In this document: in pieces, positions 35,540-48,652 of the stretch
How positions within the stretch are numbered: position 1 is the first letter of the stretch
How the letters are laid out: each line of letters begins with the position of its first letter
NCBI GenBank assembly: GCA_019914995.1
Contig: CM034128.1
Location: forward strand, 4,218,501 to 4,282,500
Reading direction: 5' to 3'
Length of the DNA stretch: 64,000 nucleotides
Origin: Acanthochlamys bracteata
Taxonomy: Eukaryota > Streptophyta > Magnoliopsida > Pandanales > Velloziaceae
The notes under the pieces: generated by a model
Told to the model about the DNA's origin: nothing
What the model saw: only the letters and a program-made list of their open reading frames with translations
Databases searched by the model: none
Translations under genes and position numbers: made by a program

Positions 35540-37239
35540 TTAGCGGCTGATCTCACAACCCAGCATTCAGCAAATATGCAAAACAGAGACCAGCAGTTCC
35601 TTCAAATTTTGCAAAACATTTCTTAACTGTAAGTAAATTTGAGTTTGATTATGGAAACCAACCAACCAGACCATCCAAAACTATGAAATGTTGATTCATT
35701 CACCACTGTCTCAATAAGGTCCGAAAAGGTTTGACACCCTTCTTCCAGCTAAAGATTCCATTGTTTTTTTATGGAATTAGTGTGCTTTGAGCAAACCGGA
35801 GTTTGAATAATTTTGTTGTTTAGCCACTTTATTATTAAATAAGAATTTGAGTTTCATAAAAATATCGAGAATTAAACTTATTTATATTTATTATTCTGAA
35901 AATAATTTTTTTATAAAAAGAATGTTTAATAATTTTGTATGAACTATATTAGCTCTGTACCTAAAGTTTGACAAAAGTTAAAATTATGTTCTTTTCAATT
36001 TTATAATTTACTTACTTTTATTAAAAGTTACTTCTAATTAATTTAGGTTATACAATAAATTTATAAAAATCAGGTAACCTTTTTACTTAATAAATTTTCT
36101 ATTTAATAATTTATTTCTATAGATGTTATTTTTTTTCAATAATATATATAGAAAGTATAATAATATGAAAAAAAGGGAAAGAGAGAAGAGAAGTGGATTG
36201 GTGTGATGTAGTGGAGTGTTTTGTTGTGGTTGGGATGAGCTGTCAAGGAGCATTAGATGCTTTTCTCTGACGCCCACCTGCACCCTCTCTTTCTCTGTTT
36301 TCTCATGTCTTTTTTTCTTCTCTCTCTCTCAGGAGTGCCACCAAAATACCTGAAGGCCTTTAACCCCCGCCCAAAAACACAACCACCTCAAAACCAACGA
36401 ACCAAAAAATTTAAAACATTATTATAATGGATATTTAGATTCATAACCTTGAACAAGAGATAAGTATAATTTTTGCTTCTTTCCTTAATATGTCTTTAAA
36501 GTTAATTATTTTATAAAATATGTTTTTCATATATTAGGTCTATGAATATTTATTAATAAATTAGATAACATATAATAGTATATTTAATTTATATGTGAAG
36601 ATAATAGTGTTTAAATTAATAAAGTTGCATGTATAATTTTCACCTTCTTTTTAATCTTTTTTTCTTTTCTTTTGGTTACATTTTATTTAATAAAACAATT
36701 AATGCTATTAAGTTTTGTGGAATTAGATATTGTAAAAATAAATTAATGAGTTTAACTGTAAGCATTTAAATACAAAAATTATTATTAAATTTAAATTTAA
36801 TAAAAGAAGTAAATTTTGTATTAATAAACTACACAGTTACTGTAAGCATGTTAGTCAGTATATCGTATAGGAGGGGCTCCTGAAACCGAGCCGATGGATT
36901 GATTTCCAGATGATGGTGCTGATTAGCTAGCTAGTTTTGATGTTCCTGCAAATTTTATTTCTAGGGATTTGGGTTCAGATTTGTGAAAGAAAGAAAGAAA
37001 CCTATATATACTAGCTAGTTACGCGTAGGGTTTGCAGTAATAGACTAGTAGTAGTTGTTATATATAATTTCCTTTCAGTTGCATGTAAGAGTATATATGT
37101 ACGTTGAAATCAAAACGGGCAAACAACGACTTAAATCAAAGCCGGGTCCAAACGTTTTTCTTTCTTACGAGAACCCACGAGTGGCCTACTACTACTGCTC
37201 CTGCTACTGCTCACAGAGACTGATAGCTAAGCTTTAGGG

Positions 37240-37715
37240 AGAGAAAAAAGGCAAAGAAATCAAAGAGAGATTTCTTTTTTTTTTTTTTTTTGAATTTAGG
37301 AATTAGGGTTTTTGTCCCAGTTTCATGCTTTCTTTCTTCTTCACTTCTTCCCTTCTTCTTCCCCTCCCAGATTTCTTCATTTCTTTCCCTGCTTAGTCTC
37401 TGTAAGGAAACTGTGATTCCTACAACAGAGAGGGAGAGAGATAGTTAGCTCTGAACGTGTTTGTCGAAAAACCCTAGCTGTTCAACTGGGTTCCATCTTC
37501 TTCACCATCACCATCTCTTGAAAATTTTCTCAAATATCTTTCTTCTTTCTTTCAGCACACAGAGATGGGGTAGAGTACAGAAAGAAAGAAAAGGACAGGG
37601 AGGGCCTAGACCAAAGAGACACACAGAGAGAAACAAAGGGCCCTAACAACAACAAAAAAAAAAAAAAAAGAGAAAAAAGTTTTCTTTGTTTTTTTCCTTT
37701 ATTCATGAAAAGAAT
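37240..37715 (+). promoter_or_regulatory. 5' leader of the TCP gene
   Basis: A CT-rich stretch with long T-runs (37270-37292) and an A-run (37649-37667) leads into the start codon, as is common in plant leaders. TATATAA at about 37060 is a possible TATA box, but no start site can be fixed from sequence. Confidence 0.35.
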
Positions 37716-39080
37716 ATGAATCAAAGCGAACACAAAGCCGCCGCCGCTTGTGCCGGAGCTGCAGCGGCAGTTGATAGCAGCCAGACCAACTCCGAAAACC
37801 AACATCAGCATCAGCAGCACCACCACAACTACCATCTCATCAGCTCAATAATCCAAACAACAACGACGACACCAACCGTCGATCCTTCGTTAGCTATTTC
37901 AACTACAACGAACACTGATGTACCAGGTCCTTCATCATCAACTGACCCGAACAAGAAACCCGTAGCGAAGAGGTCTTCGAAAGATCGGCACACGAAGGTC
38001 GACGGCCGTGGACGGAGAATCCGTATGCCGGCGGCTTGCGCTGCTAGAGTTTTTCAGCTGACTAGAGAGCTAGGGCACAAGTCGGATGGAGAAACTATTG
38101 AGTGGTTGCTTCAGCAAGCGGAGCCGGCTATTATCGCCGCAACGGGAACCGGAACTATTCCTGCAAATTTCTCAACACTTAACATCTCGATGCGCAGCTC
38201 CGGGTCTTCTACTTCTGCTCCGCCGTCTCGATCTGCTGCTCACTCCTTCCCTGCTTTAACTCATCATCACCACCCGTTTCTTGATGACTCGCATCTAGCT
38301 TTCCATCAGCAGCAGCAGCACCACAATCTTCTTACTGCTGCTAATGAATCTGTCGATCCCACCGACAACTATTTACGCAAGCGTTTTAGAGAAGATCTGT
38401 TCAAAGACGAACAACAACAGCAGCATGAATCCAGCAGCGGAGGTGGAGGGCAGACATCCCCGAAGCAGCCCGAACAAGTAACACTGGCACCTGCTGGGAT
38501 GATGAGGGCAGCACCAGCAGGGGTTTTACCACCAGCAGCGGCAATGTGGGCAGTAGCGCCAGCAGGGCCCGGGCCAAATAGTGGCGGCGGTGGAGCCTTC
38601 TGGATGCTTCCGGTAACTACAAGCCACGCCGGACCTTCGGGTCCCGTCACCAGAACTCCAACAGAACATTCGCTTTGGCCTCCGTTAACTGGACATTATC
38701 GGGCAGCAGCTGCTGCTTCATTGCAGGGAAACACAATACAAGCTCCACTGCAGTTCATGTCGAGACTCAATATTCCGGCCGGCGCAGGATTAGATTTCCA
38801 AAGCGGCCGAGCGGTATCTATGCTGATGCAACAACCGCCGCCGCCGTCGCAGCAACTCGGACTAGGTGTTTCCGAGTCGACGACTCTCGGAATGCTTGCC
38901 GGATTGAACGCATACGGTGCAGGAGCAGCTGGGTTGAATATGAACTCGGAGCATGGGCACCAGCAATCCATGAATCAGCACCATCAGCAGCAACAGCACC
39001 AGCGGCAACAGCAACAACAAGATCAAGATCGAGAGAGCGAAGACGAACATGAACAACAAAATCAGACAAGTTCCCAATAA
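37716..39080 (+). CDS. TCP8: class I TCP transcription factor, TCP8-like
   Basis: A single-exon frame of 454 residues from ATG 37716 ([14 protein letters not shown]) to TAA 39080. The TCP basic helix-loop-helix domain starts at about residue 89: [20 protein letters not shown], then [20 protein letters not shown] and [20 protein letters not shown], the class I form. Downstream MWAVAP and FWMLPV motifs and a late [11 protein letters not shown] resemble the TCP8/22/23 branch more than TCP14/15. The protein is rich in His, Gln, Ala and Gly runs, including CAG-type codon repeats, which are prone to length change. Class I TCPs bind GTGGGNCC-type sites and promote growth, cytokinin and defence programmes. 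The frame also opens at a TTG upstream, but the first ATG is at 37716. Confidence 0.93.
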   Translation: MNQSEHKAAAACAGAAAAVDSSQTNSENQHQHQQHHHNYHLISSIIQTTTTTPTVDPSLAISTTTNTDVPGPSSSTDPNKKPVAKRSSKDRHTKVDGRGRRIRMPAACAARVFQLTRELGHKSDGETIEWLLQQAEPAIIAATGTGTIPANFSTLNISMRSSGSSTSAPPSRSAAHSFPALTHHHHPFLDDSHLAFHQQQQHHNLLTAANESVDPTDNYLRKRFREDLFKDEQQQQHESSSGGGGQTSPKQPEQVTLAPAGMMRAAPAGVLPPAAAMWAVAPAGPGPNSGGGGAFWMLPVTTSHAGPSGPVTRTPTEHSLWPPLTGHYRAAAAASLQGNTIQAPLQFMSRLNIPAGAGLDFQSGRAVSMLMQQPPPPSQQLGLGVSESTTLGMLAGLNAYGAGAAGLNMNSEHGHQQSMNQHHQQQQHQRQQQQQDQDRESEDEHEQQNQTSSQ

Positions 39081-41886
39081 ATTATTTCATTTTTAATCTA
39101 AACTTTTTTAATCGGTGTCTGCAAGAATGTTTTTCATTTTGTCATTTGCTTTCTCTGAAGAAGTTGATCAGATTAAGGTTCATTTCTATCTAGCCGGTGT
39201 TCTCCATTGATCTGCTTCAGTTTATGAGCACGTTAATTTTTTCTGGTGAGCTTGTTTGTGGGTCCAAATAGGTCCAGAGAGAGAAGAGAGAGAGAACTTT
39301 TGTACAGATAAATTTTTCAGGTGTAGCAAAAAATTCTTTCTTTTATTGCCTGATCTTTAAATCTGAGTAGTGTTTTTAGTTTGGGTATTGGAAAACATTC
39401 AAAAGCAGTTGATTCTGATTTTGGATTATTAGATAATGTGTGGTGTAGAAGTGCATCGAGAAGGTTTAGATTTCACTAGAGATCAAGATTTGTTATAACA
39501 AATCCCAACATATACTTATCATATCCTGCATAATGTTTTGCAACACATATATTTATTTAATTAAAAAAGTATGGGCATCGCCGGTGACGGCCGTATGTTC
39601 CGAAGGATGTCCGGCATTTCGCCGTGAAATTAATCACGCCTGTCTTTTTATATTTTTATTTTTTTTGAATGTTTAAACTTTTGGTCTATGGTTGCATTAG
39701 ATAACCTCAAAGCCATCCCAGTTCTCTTGAAACCATCATCTAAAGCCTTGATTGTTGAAAATAGGAACATGTTTGATTGTCGATAGATGCAGTAGAAATA
39801 TAAAACACACTCAAGAATTTTACGTAAGTAATATGAAAATTGAGACAAGAGTAAAACAATCACAAAGACAAGAGATTTATATAGAGAAAAACGAGAAAAA
39901 CTTCACCGAAAGACAAATTAGCCTTAAAGGAAATCACTAAACCAAAGCAATTACAAACTCTTATGTTACACTTAAGTGTGAACTCTCATTAGAATGCTTT
40001 ATTTATATCTCTCACACTTGATATGAGAATGATCCTTTCTTATTTTCTATTTTGTTCTCTCTTTCAAGCAAATGTCTCTCACTCATATATATAATGCTTC
40101 AAAGAGACTCTTGAACTTCCAAACGGTTGTCCTTTCATCTTCCTATTAATTGTTCAAGTCCTTTGGTCTTTCATCTTCCAAAAGATGTTTCAAAGTCTTT
40201 GACCGTTGGTTTTCCAACTTCTTAAGTGATGATTCGTCTTCCTTGATCTTTGGCATTCCAATATGAATACATATTTAACTTGTTGCATTCTAATAAATCA
40301 CTAATTTATATAGGGACTTCATAATTTCTAACATTGATTACGAGTGATCTCAACCGTTAACAAACACGCTCAAGCGCATCGCTCTGGGATCCCTATTTAT
40401 CTACTAGATCAAGCTGCTTGCCTCCTTCGTACTCAAGGATAACAAGCATATAGAACAAATCCTGTTCAAGTAAAAGAGGAGTTTCAAACTAATGAATAAA
40501 TGCGGATGCACATCAGCTAGCTGCACGCTTGCTTGTATGAAATCAACTAATGCTCTAGTATTATTTTGGAGAACATAAGGCATCGGTCATTAATAGCCAG
40601 AATGGTTAGTGCAGGCTAATTAAAAAATATAAAAGGAAAACATTAATTAAGGTTCACAGCGGTGATTTGGTAGTGAAGAATTAGGTCTAAATCCATACCA
40701 TCTGAGTGTAAAACCGACAGCTTAACCTTTCAAGAGAAGGAAAGAAATGAGAAAGCGTAAATTTTTCTTAAAAAAAACTGAACTCTCTTGACTTTAATTA
40801 TCAATGTGTGCTGCAGAGAACTTACAAATAGATTCAAAGATTTTTTAGGACCATGAAAGGGACGCACCACTTGTTGATGAATGGAAAAACCCTCCGGTTT
40901 CCAGGGCTGCTAACAATTATATCAGGAAACGATTCTTATCCAATCCCACCATTTTGTGTGGTTGTGATTTCACAACGTGGTCCCTTATCCGTCTCTGAAT
41001 ACCAAACCATTTTGAAGGGAACTGCAAGCAGCTAAGATTCCCACTATTACAAACTGAACCATTATCGACTGAAATTTACCTACTAAAAAAATTCAGTCAA
41101 AAAAATTACAGATTAAAGCAAAAATATAATATGAATGTTCAAAATACCGACTAAACTAATATAAACAGCACAGCAGTTGTAAATGCAAAAGTTTACCACT
41201 AAACTTTTCATGCCAAGAAATCCTCACGAATGCAAGCGAATACAGTGTACACAGGCACGTTCGCATGAACATGTGTAGAGTGACCTAAACTAGCTGGAAG
41301 CTAATTGTGTACATGCATGCATTCAGAATCAAATAGCAACTGGAAAAAATCTACAAAATATTATGTCATAGTAAAAAGAAGAAACATAAGTTCAGGTACC
41401 CTGGACATTCAAGTGAGGCACGTTTTTGCAGTAGCGATCAATTTCAAATGATGCATATATGTAGATGCTTTCCAATAGTGTGATGTAAGAGCCCTATAAA
41501 CATCCAGATGCATCCCAATGAAGGAATGCTATGAAATGGAAATTGTAATTCCACAAAAAAAGAAAATAGCGAACTGTCATTCATAATTGACAGATACTTG
41601 TAGTTCACGTCTGAAAAATCATAAGGCTTACGAAGCTGACATCAGCTATCACAACTCGCGAGATCAATTAGAAGCTGTTGGGCACTGGACTTAGCTAACT
41701 GAATTGACTCAGAAAGGAATATATATAGCCTTGGAAATAGACCTTATTCAGCTAGGACCTTGTTCAGCTGAGAAGAATATAAATCACTACAAAATCTTTA
41801 TAAATAATCAAAGAGTTGATAGAATGGAATGGATATCACTATATATAAATACAGAATAAGAAGTTAAAAGCCATACAAATGTAAAA
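39081..41886. other. TCP 3' UTR, solo LTR and 3' flank of the CHFR-like gene
   Basis: No gene is recognised in 39081-41886. The TCP 3' UTR runs into AT-rich DNA, a solo LTR lies at 39753-40333, and the rest shows only short unsupported frames. Confidence 0.5.
39753..40333. mobile_element. solo LTR of a retrotransposon (Copia-like)
   Basis: 581 bp beginning TGTTGAAAATAGGAACATG and ending CATAATTTCTAACA, so it has TG...CA ends with a short inverted repeat (TGTTgAAAAT against TGTTAGAAAT). It is bounded by the identical pentamer TTGAT at 39748-39752 and 40334-40338, a perfect 5-bp target duplication. No reverse transcriptase, integrase or second LTR is present. This is the expected product of LTR-LTR recombination. 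The Copia label is a guess from the LTR style. Confidence 0.85.
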
Positions 41887-44800
41887 TTAGGGAGCAGGGC
41901 TGCCTCTTGTAGGACGGCAGACATGGTTCCTCTTACGGGCGTGCTCAGGGCTATGGTGCTGTGTACGACACGAATATCCATACCAGCAGTCCTCCCGATT
42001 GATTGCATCAGGTGGAAGAAGCTGAACAAAGAGAAAAGAACAGGAAGGATAAATTTTAAGAAAAAAAATTGCAAGCAATCTTTTCACATACAATGCTATG
42101 GAAGAGATGTCCAAGTTCAAAAGCTAATGAGGCCTAGTGCAAAACTTAATTCTTTATGCATACAACAACAAAATCATACATCGTATGCCTATTACAGAAG
42201 TCATGCCCTACATTTCATTTACTATGGTCAACCAAAACCACTCTAAATAGTTATGTTATGTCCTCATTAATTTAAGTATTTCATACCAATTACAAAGGTG
42301 CAAAGATAACAGTTGTTGTGGTGGACAAAAGACCAGAAGTACTTACAGATTTTGGCATAGATATCCTGAACCAATAAAGAAGAAAATCAACAAGCTTGTC
42401 GAAGCATTCACTGCATATTGTTTCAAAACGTAAATACACTAGTTGAATAATGCATGCCTCTTGTAATAAATATAATCACATCACAAGGTAACAATGATAA
42501 GTCTGCTAATGTCTTTCGGTTTCTTTTTTTATAACCATCGTAGGCAACACCAAACCTGTGGATACTAAACCTCAGAGTGAATGGACATAGTGTAATGTTA
42601 CTAGGTATAACAGGACTTGCAGTATTAAAAAATCTCAAAAAGATTGGACCTTCACTACTATCCAGCAGATGACCCACAGAAATAAGTCAGACTGTTGAAT
42701 GAAATGTCTAGACCATCTAAACTATCCTTAAGCAGGAGTTAATACCATGGAGTGAGCTATAACTTATAAGATACGTGCCTAGTACATGATACGCAAAAAA
42801 GTTTGCATAATCATCTCCTAATCAGGACCATTTGGACTCAGTTTTAAACATAAAAATTTCATATTGCAACTTACTTGCAAAGATGCGTCTGAGAATAGAT
42901 AGCATCTGCATGCTTTAGTATAAGTCTCGATGGATCTGGAATGTAAAACATGACCAATGTGAAATGAAAGTAGATGCACTACAGGTGTAAATAAATTAGA
43001 GTAGCAAATTGCCACGAACATAAATTGCAGTAGTTCTGCAAGACTAACCAAACAATTGCCTTATTCTGTGCAGAATATTTAATTACAGAAAGACTTTGCA
43101 ACTCCGAAAAGTAAGTGTGAGATCAGAGCAATAGCATGTTGATTACAAACCATTCAACTGTTCGAACAACCTCAAAATGCTTCTTACAATATAAAAACTT
43201 ACAACATAAAAAAACAACATGGACCTCTGAAGTCAAAGGAAATAATATATATGATCAAGTCCAAAGAGCAATACCAATTTCTCTGTTGTTAAACTTCAAC
43301 ATCCAATCAGAGATCACAGCTTGCAATGATTTCCCAGTTTGCTGTACACATCTTTCTGTAATCTAGAAGATAGACAGGTTCTAAAATGGTTAAGAATGTA
43401 ATGCATGTTTCTCAGGAACACATTTCCAGGGAGATTTGAGACAAAATTATGAACACATACATCTATCTCATAGTGATTGTTCTGGTGTACTGAGTAAGGT
43501 ATCCTCGATACTGTACGCTCAGAGATCTGATACAAAAGATAATCATTATACATGTAAAAGCCTATAGAGCAGCAATGGAAGCAAGAGAAGAAGAAAATAA
43601 ATAAAGATATTTACTACAAAGATATTCCAATTAACAGAGCATGACATGCTCAGCCATTTCTACAAACTTTACTTTTCACTTGTTCCACTTCTAGTTTAAG
43701 AACATGTCTCACAGGATCAATAAGAAAGACTAACATAATAAACCAAAAGGTTTGTTGTTAGATTGGTGAAAAAGCAAAAGGGTGAATTGAACTTTGTATT
43801 TTATTAATGCACAGGAGTTGCCTAAGCTAGCCCAAGAAAGATACAACAGTATGAGGTTTTCATTATTTTAATTTTTATTTTTTAGAAAAGAGTTCATATA
43901 AGCAATAAATTATGAGCTAAAATACAGCCTGCACACTTTCTTTATACAACACAAAAAAAACAGTATTTATTTAGAAGGCTATTGCATGGGAATGATTATG
44001 TATAGGCATACCCGTTTAAATGTCTCTGGACTGCAAACCGTGTTGAATTCATTGGAATCCATGCCTTGAGCAAACCAATAAACTCCACAAAAAGCCCTGT
44101 CACATCCCAAACCTGTAATAGAGCTAGCATTCAGCTTAACAATTCAAGGTAAAGAGCACTGTAAAAATAATAGTTACATTTGATTATTCTGCTGAGATAA
44201 GTGACATAATTAAAGAAAAGGAACTCCTTACAAAGCTCATCAGCTAGAGTTGCAAGTACTTCAGAACAGATATTTAGTGGATCTCAACAGCTGACAAGGA
44301 TGTAAATTTAAAAAGTATGCAAATTTATGATTAGTAGCAATGTGAGAGCTTTTATCAGATGCGACATGCTCTTTTCACTATCAAACCTGTGAACTAGTCC
44401 ATGATAAGGGGAAGCTATAGAAAGAAGTCAAGAGTAAGGATGTAAAACAGTAAGAATCCTACATGTTCATAATCTGAAATAAGGAAAAATCGCAACTAAT
44501 GTATGTGGCACCAGCCAAGTCTTCGATCATTTGCTCCTTAATAACAAACAAAAACTTAACTCTCTTGGGTCATCCAGAAAGCTCTCAGAGAAGTAAGTTA
44601 CTAAAAATATATACTTAAACAAATATATAAATAAAAACAAACCCATAATGGACTGTTCTGCTCAAAGTAACAAGAAATGCTTAAGATAGTAAAAAAGATA
44701 ACTACATCTGTTTTCAGGATAGAAAGGACATACAATTGCTCCTCCAAGTAACTAAATGGTGAGACCTCGTTGTTGGTTAATTAAAAGAAACTATATAAGC

Positions 44801-47800
44801 TGACCTTTAGGCAGCAGTTACTTACAATGCTGGGGAATTCTTGTATCAGGTCTGCGTGGCATCAGTCCTCTGCATCCTTGACATTGTAAGTGATTAGTGT
44901 TTGAGCTACATCTAAAGCGGTTGATTTCTGTGCCTGTTGCATGTTTAAAAATTTATTCAAGAGTGAATCATATATTGAAAGTTACAGAATTAGTTTTGTC
45001 AAGTAGAGATCTATGAGTTAGAGTTTTGGGCATAACACAGATCTCACAAGCGTGCTGCACAAAAAATGGAAAAACACCTTCAATTATTATCAATATTTGT
45101 GTCCCGTTGGCGGCCAACCTACACTGATTTTGTCAAACTGTGATTTGTCTTATGTTGAACTATGTGCTACTTTGGGCTTGCTTACGTACACTTTAAACTC
45201 ACTGTTTTCAAACTCATTTTCAACTTTCAACTCACTTTTAAATAAAGTAAACACAAATTTTAGATTAAGTTTTTCCAGCCAAAAACTTACTTTCAAAAGT
45301 CAAAATTTAAAAGTAAAAATTTCCCTTTCAAAATCACTTTTTACTAAACTCACTAAGAACTCCAAACTTACTTTTTACAAACTCACTTCCAAAAAGTGAG
45401 TTTAATACCAAGGTAAACACGCCCTTTGTCAATTTAGTGGATGCTGGTTACACATATTATTACTCCTCTACGAGCCAACATTTTCTGTCTGTTAATAAGT
45501 TATAACACACAGAGACAATGTCCAACATTTACAGGTATCACGCATGCATCCAGTCTCTATAATATACAAGGTAGGAAACAAATAGATGACGAATTTTATA
45601 GCCATGCAATTAGTTTTGTATTGTACCACATTGTGGGCATGGAAGTTCCTCATCACTGCCATCGTCACTTGATAATACGAATGAAGGCCTCTTTCTCGAT
45701 GTTAACCCTTTACCATCCAAGGTCTAATGAAATGCCAAATGTAATCGTTAACCAATAAAAGAAGCCAGTTACTAGTACATAAATTTACTCATGAAAAAGC
45801 AGGAAATAACAGGTGAACAAAAAGTCATAAATAACCTTACCATGTTTGACTTCACCGAAGCATAGACATCCAAAGTTGCAATTTCATCTTCTGAACGCTT
45901 CAGAGAACAACAGTTCTGCAAGATTGCCTACAACAAGCAATCCATAAACGATCTAATTACAATTTGTTATATTAATTACAGCAAAAGTATGCATGAATGA
46001 AAGTCAACAGGGGAGAAAATGCAAATAATTTCAGAATTTTCATGTGTACGTCTTTAGTGGTTAACTCTATCCTTTTCTGGTTCAACTACTGTAATAAAGC
46101 AAAGCAATGCGGTTCTTTCATATGCTATATCTATCTTTAAATTCAAGTAAGATACAGGCAGACCAAAACAAGTGTTCCCCTGAAACCGTAGATATATTCC
46201 TCATTTGCTATTAGGAAAAGGTTGAAATCCAGAAATTTGCCATCTATTTGAAATACTACTATATCGTAAGTAGGTTTAAAAGGAGAATTCGATACGAGAA
46301 AGCCAAAACCTAAACACCAGTCAGGATTATGGAAACACTGCAAAAAAGATGACACTCCTCTGCACAATAGACTCCTATATTTATGCACAGAAGTACCTCT
46401 TCAACATAACGTAGGAAATGGTTTCTTCCAACAGATTGAACTGTTGCTCGACACTGTGGACAAACAATAATTTTTTGATTATCAAAAGACCGTTTAGAAC
46501 ACCTCCTCATCCATTCTGAGAAGCATCCATTGCTGGAAGCAAGGAGAAATGTGTGATTAAAAATAAGAAATACAAACCATTCACAAAAGTAAGGGATAAA
46601 AAATACTAAGTACCAGAAGTTGTGGAGGCAGGGGGAAACAGTGACAACATCATGCCATACATTTAAGCATATGCTGCATTTTGTATGTTCAATGTCCAGG
46701 GAAATCTATAACCCGTGGTTAGAGGAAAAGATAGTTACGTATATGATCAAAAGGACGCAATGCAGCATAGATGGTCAAGGACTGTAACATGAACCTTCAA
46801 AGACTTCTTATCCTGTTCTTGACTGGTAACAATTTGAAACTTGTAACACAGATACCCTGCAAAAAGCGAAGTGTGTAGGCTTCAGGTTTATCATCAACAA
46901 GGACTAAACTGCAATGGGCTAATGGACACTCAAAGAAACTGATTTAACAAAATAAATACTGGATAGATTTCAATATTATAAAGACATTGAGTAGTTGTCA
47001 TTGTTATCACAGTAATTCAAAATGAAACAAAGAATATGAAAAGATCATTTAGAATTCCACATAATATTGGCATATCTCTTGGCCCCTACTAGAACCTGCA
47101 TCATGTCATTTATAAGCATCAAAAGCAACCACAATCTTAAAGGTGCAGGATTTAGGCATTTCCAAGTGATACATTCCCCTTGATGCTAGTAAAAAGCATT
47201 GCATAAGGACTGTTTATCGGATGTATATTTAGCTAAAAGATAAAATGTTAAGATGTGATCTAGGGAACCTATACAAGGCCATCCTTAATCATCAGCCGAT
47301 AGTAAAATAACTTCACTAATATTTGAGACTCTTGTCACTATTTGAAAATCTTAAAACTCCTACACAATAGCACCATGAGATAAGAAGAACAAATACTCAC
47401 CCTCTAAGTCAGGCCCTGAGACAATTTCATTTCCACTTCTTATGGTTGAAGTTTCTCCTTGTTTGAGAACATTTCCATCAACAAGTAATGGTTCGGTCCT
47501 GAATTTACAACATCGACATATTGGAATTCAAAGAAATAACAATATCAATAAAAGATAAGTGACATTTCAACCATTGTAAGGACAACTTTGATAGATGGAT
47601 ACACATAAATTCCACCAATGAAGAACAATAAGCAACACAAAGTTAACTAGTCTACCATTAAAATAACCTGTAGACATGTCATACAAGATTTTTCTTGAAT
47701 ACATAACAGTCAACTAAAAAAGAAAAAACATCTCCAAAGAGAGTTTTGCCATGAAACATGTGCAAGAAGGAAAACTCAAATGCAATTGAGCCATTAGCTT

Positions 47801-48652
47801 ACACTCTTAAGTGTGATTATCTACTGGGTGCAGAAGAAGAATTGCTAGAAGTTTTTCGGTTCTGAACAAAATGTGACCAGATAATACAATCATAAGCGTC
47901 CCCAATATGGAAATCTTTGACATCAATTGTTATCACTTATCGATCTAGATACTCTCCCTGAACTATAACATTGTCAGGGCCATTTCATATGTAATTTAGT
48001 AAACTAATTTGATAGTGAAGAGAAAAGTTCCCCGACCATTTCACTGTACATATTTCTTAAAATCATCATATCATTCAATATCATATTCCATGTTACATGA
48101 CTCATGATGCTAACAAGCAAAAATTCATCAAAATTTGTCCACCTAATCATTGGCATTCAAAATGTAAAACTAAATAAATGCGTACCCAACATTCTCTATC
48201 TTTGCTGTGTTTTCCTCTGAATTCCTCATAATTCTGCACCATTCTTTCTTCTCAAGCAAAGAAGACGAAGTCTCCGAACATATCAAAGTATCACGCGACT
48301 TAATCTCGACCTCAACAAACTCAGAGCTACTAGGAACTGCAAATACACACACGTAATTATCAAAATTAAAAAACACACAATCTACACACACACAGAGGCA
48401 CGCGCGCGCTCGCGCGCACACACACACAAATTAGTTCCATCAACAGCTCAATAAACCAGGAACGCCAATGTCTTACATATTACCTACAGCTAACCAATTA
48501 CTTGAAAATGCTCATAATTCTGAAATGTCACAAAACAATTGATTATAGGGAAACGATCACCAGGAGAGGGAAGAGAAAAGATTACCGAGTTTCGCCCAGA
48601 GAACTTGTCCTCCTTCTTCATCTCTGGTTCTCGAGCATTCACCTTGATCCAT
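41887..48652 (-). CDS. CHFR: CHFR-type FHA/RING E3 ubiquitin ligase
   Basis: Fifteen exons with agreeing phases: 48652-48586, 48336-48186, 47498-47401, 46856-46795, 46705-46614, 46532-46397, 45927-45841, 45723-45627, 44933-44826, 44112-44012, 43526-43461, 43362-43275, 42935-42875, 42410-42347, 42021-41887; 470 residues. Exons 1-4 form an FHA-like N-terminus (TLICSETSSSLL, EWCRIMRN, LLVDGNVLKQGETS), weakly matching the phosphothreonine pocket. Exons 5-6 are the RING: CSICLNVWHDVVTVSPCLHN, then CNGCFSEW and CPQCRATV. Exons 8-10 are a Cys-rich region with CPQCG, CQGCRGLMPRR and CLGCDRAFCG. The C-terminus, CWYGYSCRTQHHSPEH plus RKRNHVCR, resembles a PAR-binding zinc finger. Animal CHFR is a mitotic checkpoint ligase; plant function is inferred. 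It diverges from the invertase gene 846 bp away. Confidence 0.92.
45174..45424. mobile_element. Tourist-like MITE, family A, in CHFR intron 8
   Basis: 251 bp. Left end GGGCTTGCTTACGTACAC; right end in reverse GGGCGTGTTTACCTTGG. Both ends continue into an AAACTCACTTTT-like inner repeat. TTT flanks both sides (45171-45173 and 45425-45427). It lies in the intron between exons 8 and 9 and has no coding capacity. Confidence 0.7.
48377..48428. repeat. CA/CG-rich microsatellite in CHFR intron 1
   Basis: A stretch of CACACA units broken by CGCGCGCGCTCGCGCGC. The unusual CG-rich core stands out against the AT-rich surroundings and could form Z-DNA or be methylated. Confidence 0.8.

Larger units (their letters stand above)
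28972..37715. other. long gene-poor region upstream of the TCP gene
   Basis: About 8.7 kb without a supportable gene. It holds GASA promoter sequence (28972-29200), several AT-rich MITE-like pieces (29285-29616, 30409-30690, 31295-31570, 35325-35539), two pairs of direct repeats (30903-31261 and 32319-32843), and from about 36870 the TCP promoter and 5' leader. No tRNA, rRNA or known conserved miRNA sequence was recognised. 33161-33480 is CT-rich and could be a leader of an untranslated transcript, but nothing shows this directly. Confidence 0.5.

Noticed and set aside
37530..37835. Antisense frame over the TCP start
   Set aside because: Shadow of the GC-rich and repeat-rich coding strand; the TCP frame has a clear domain.
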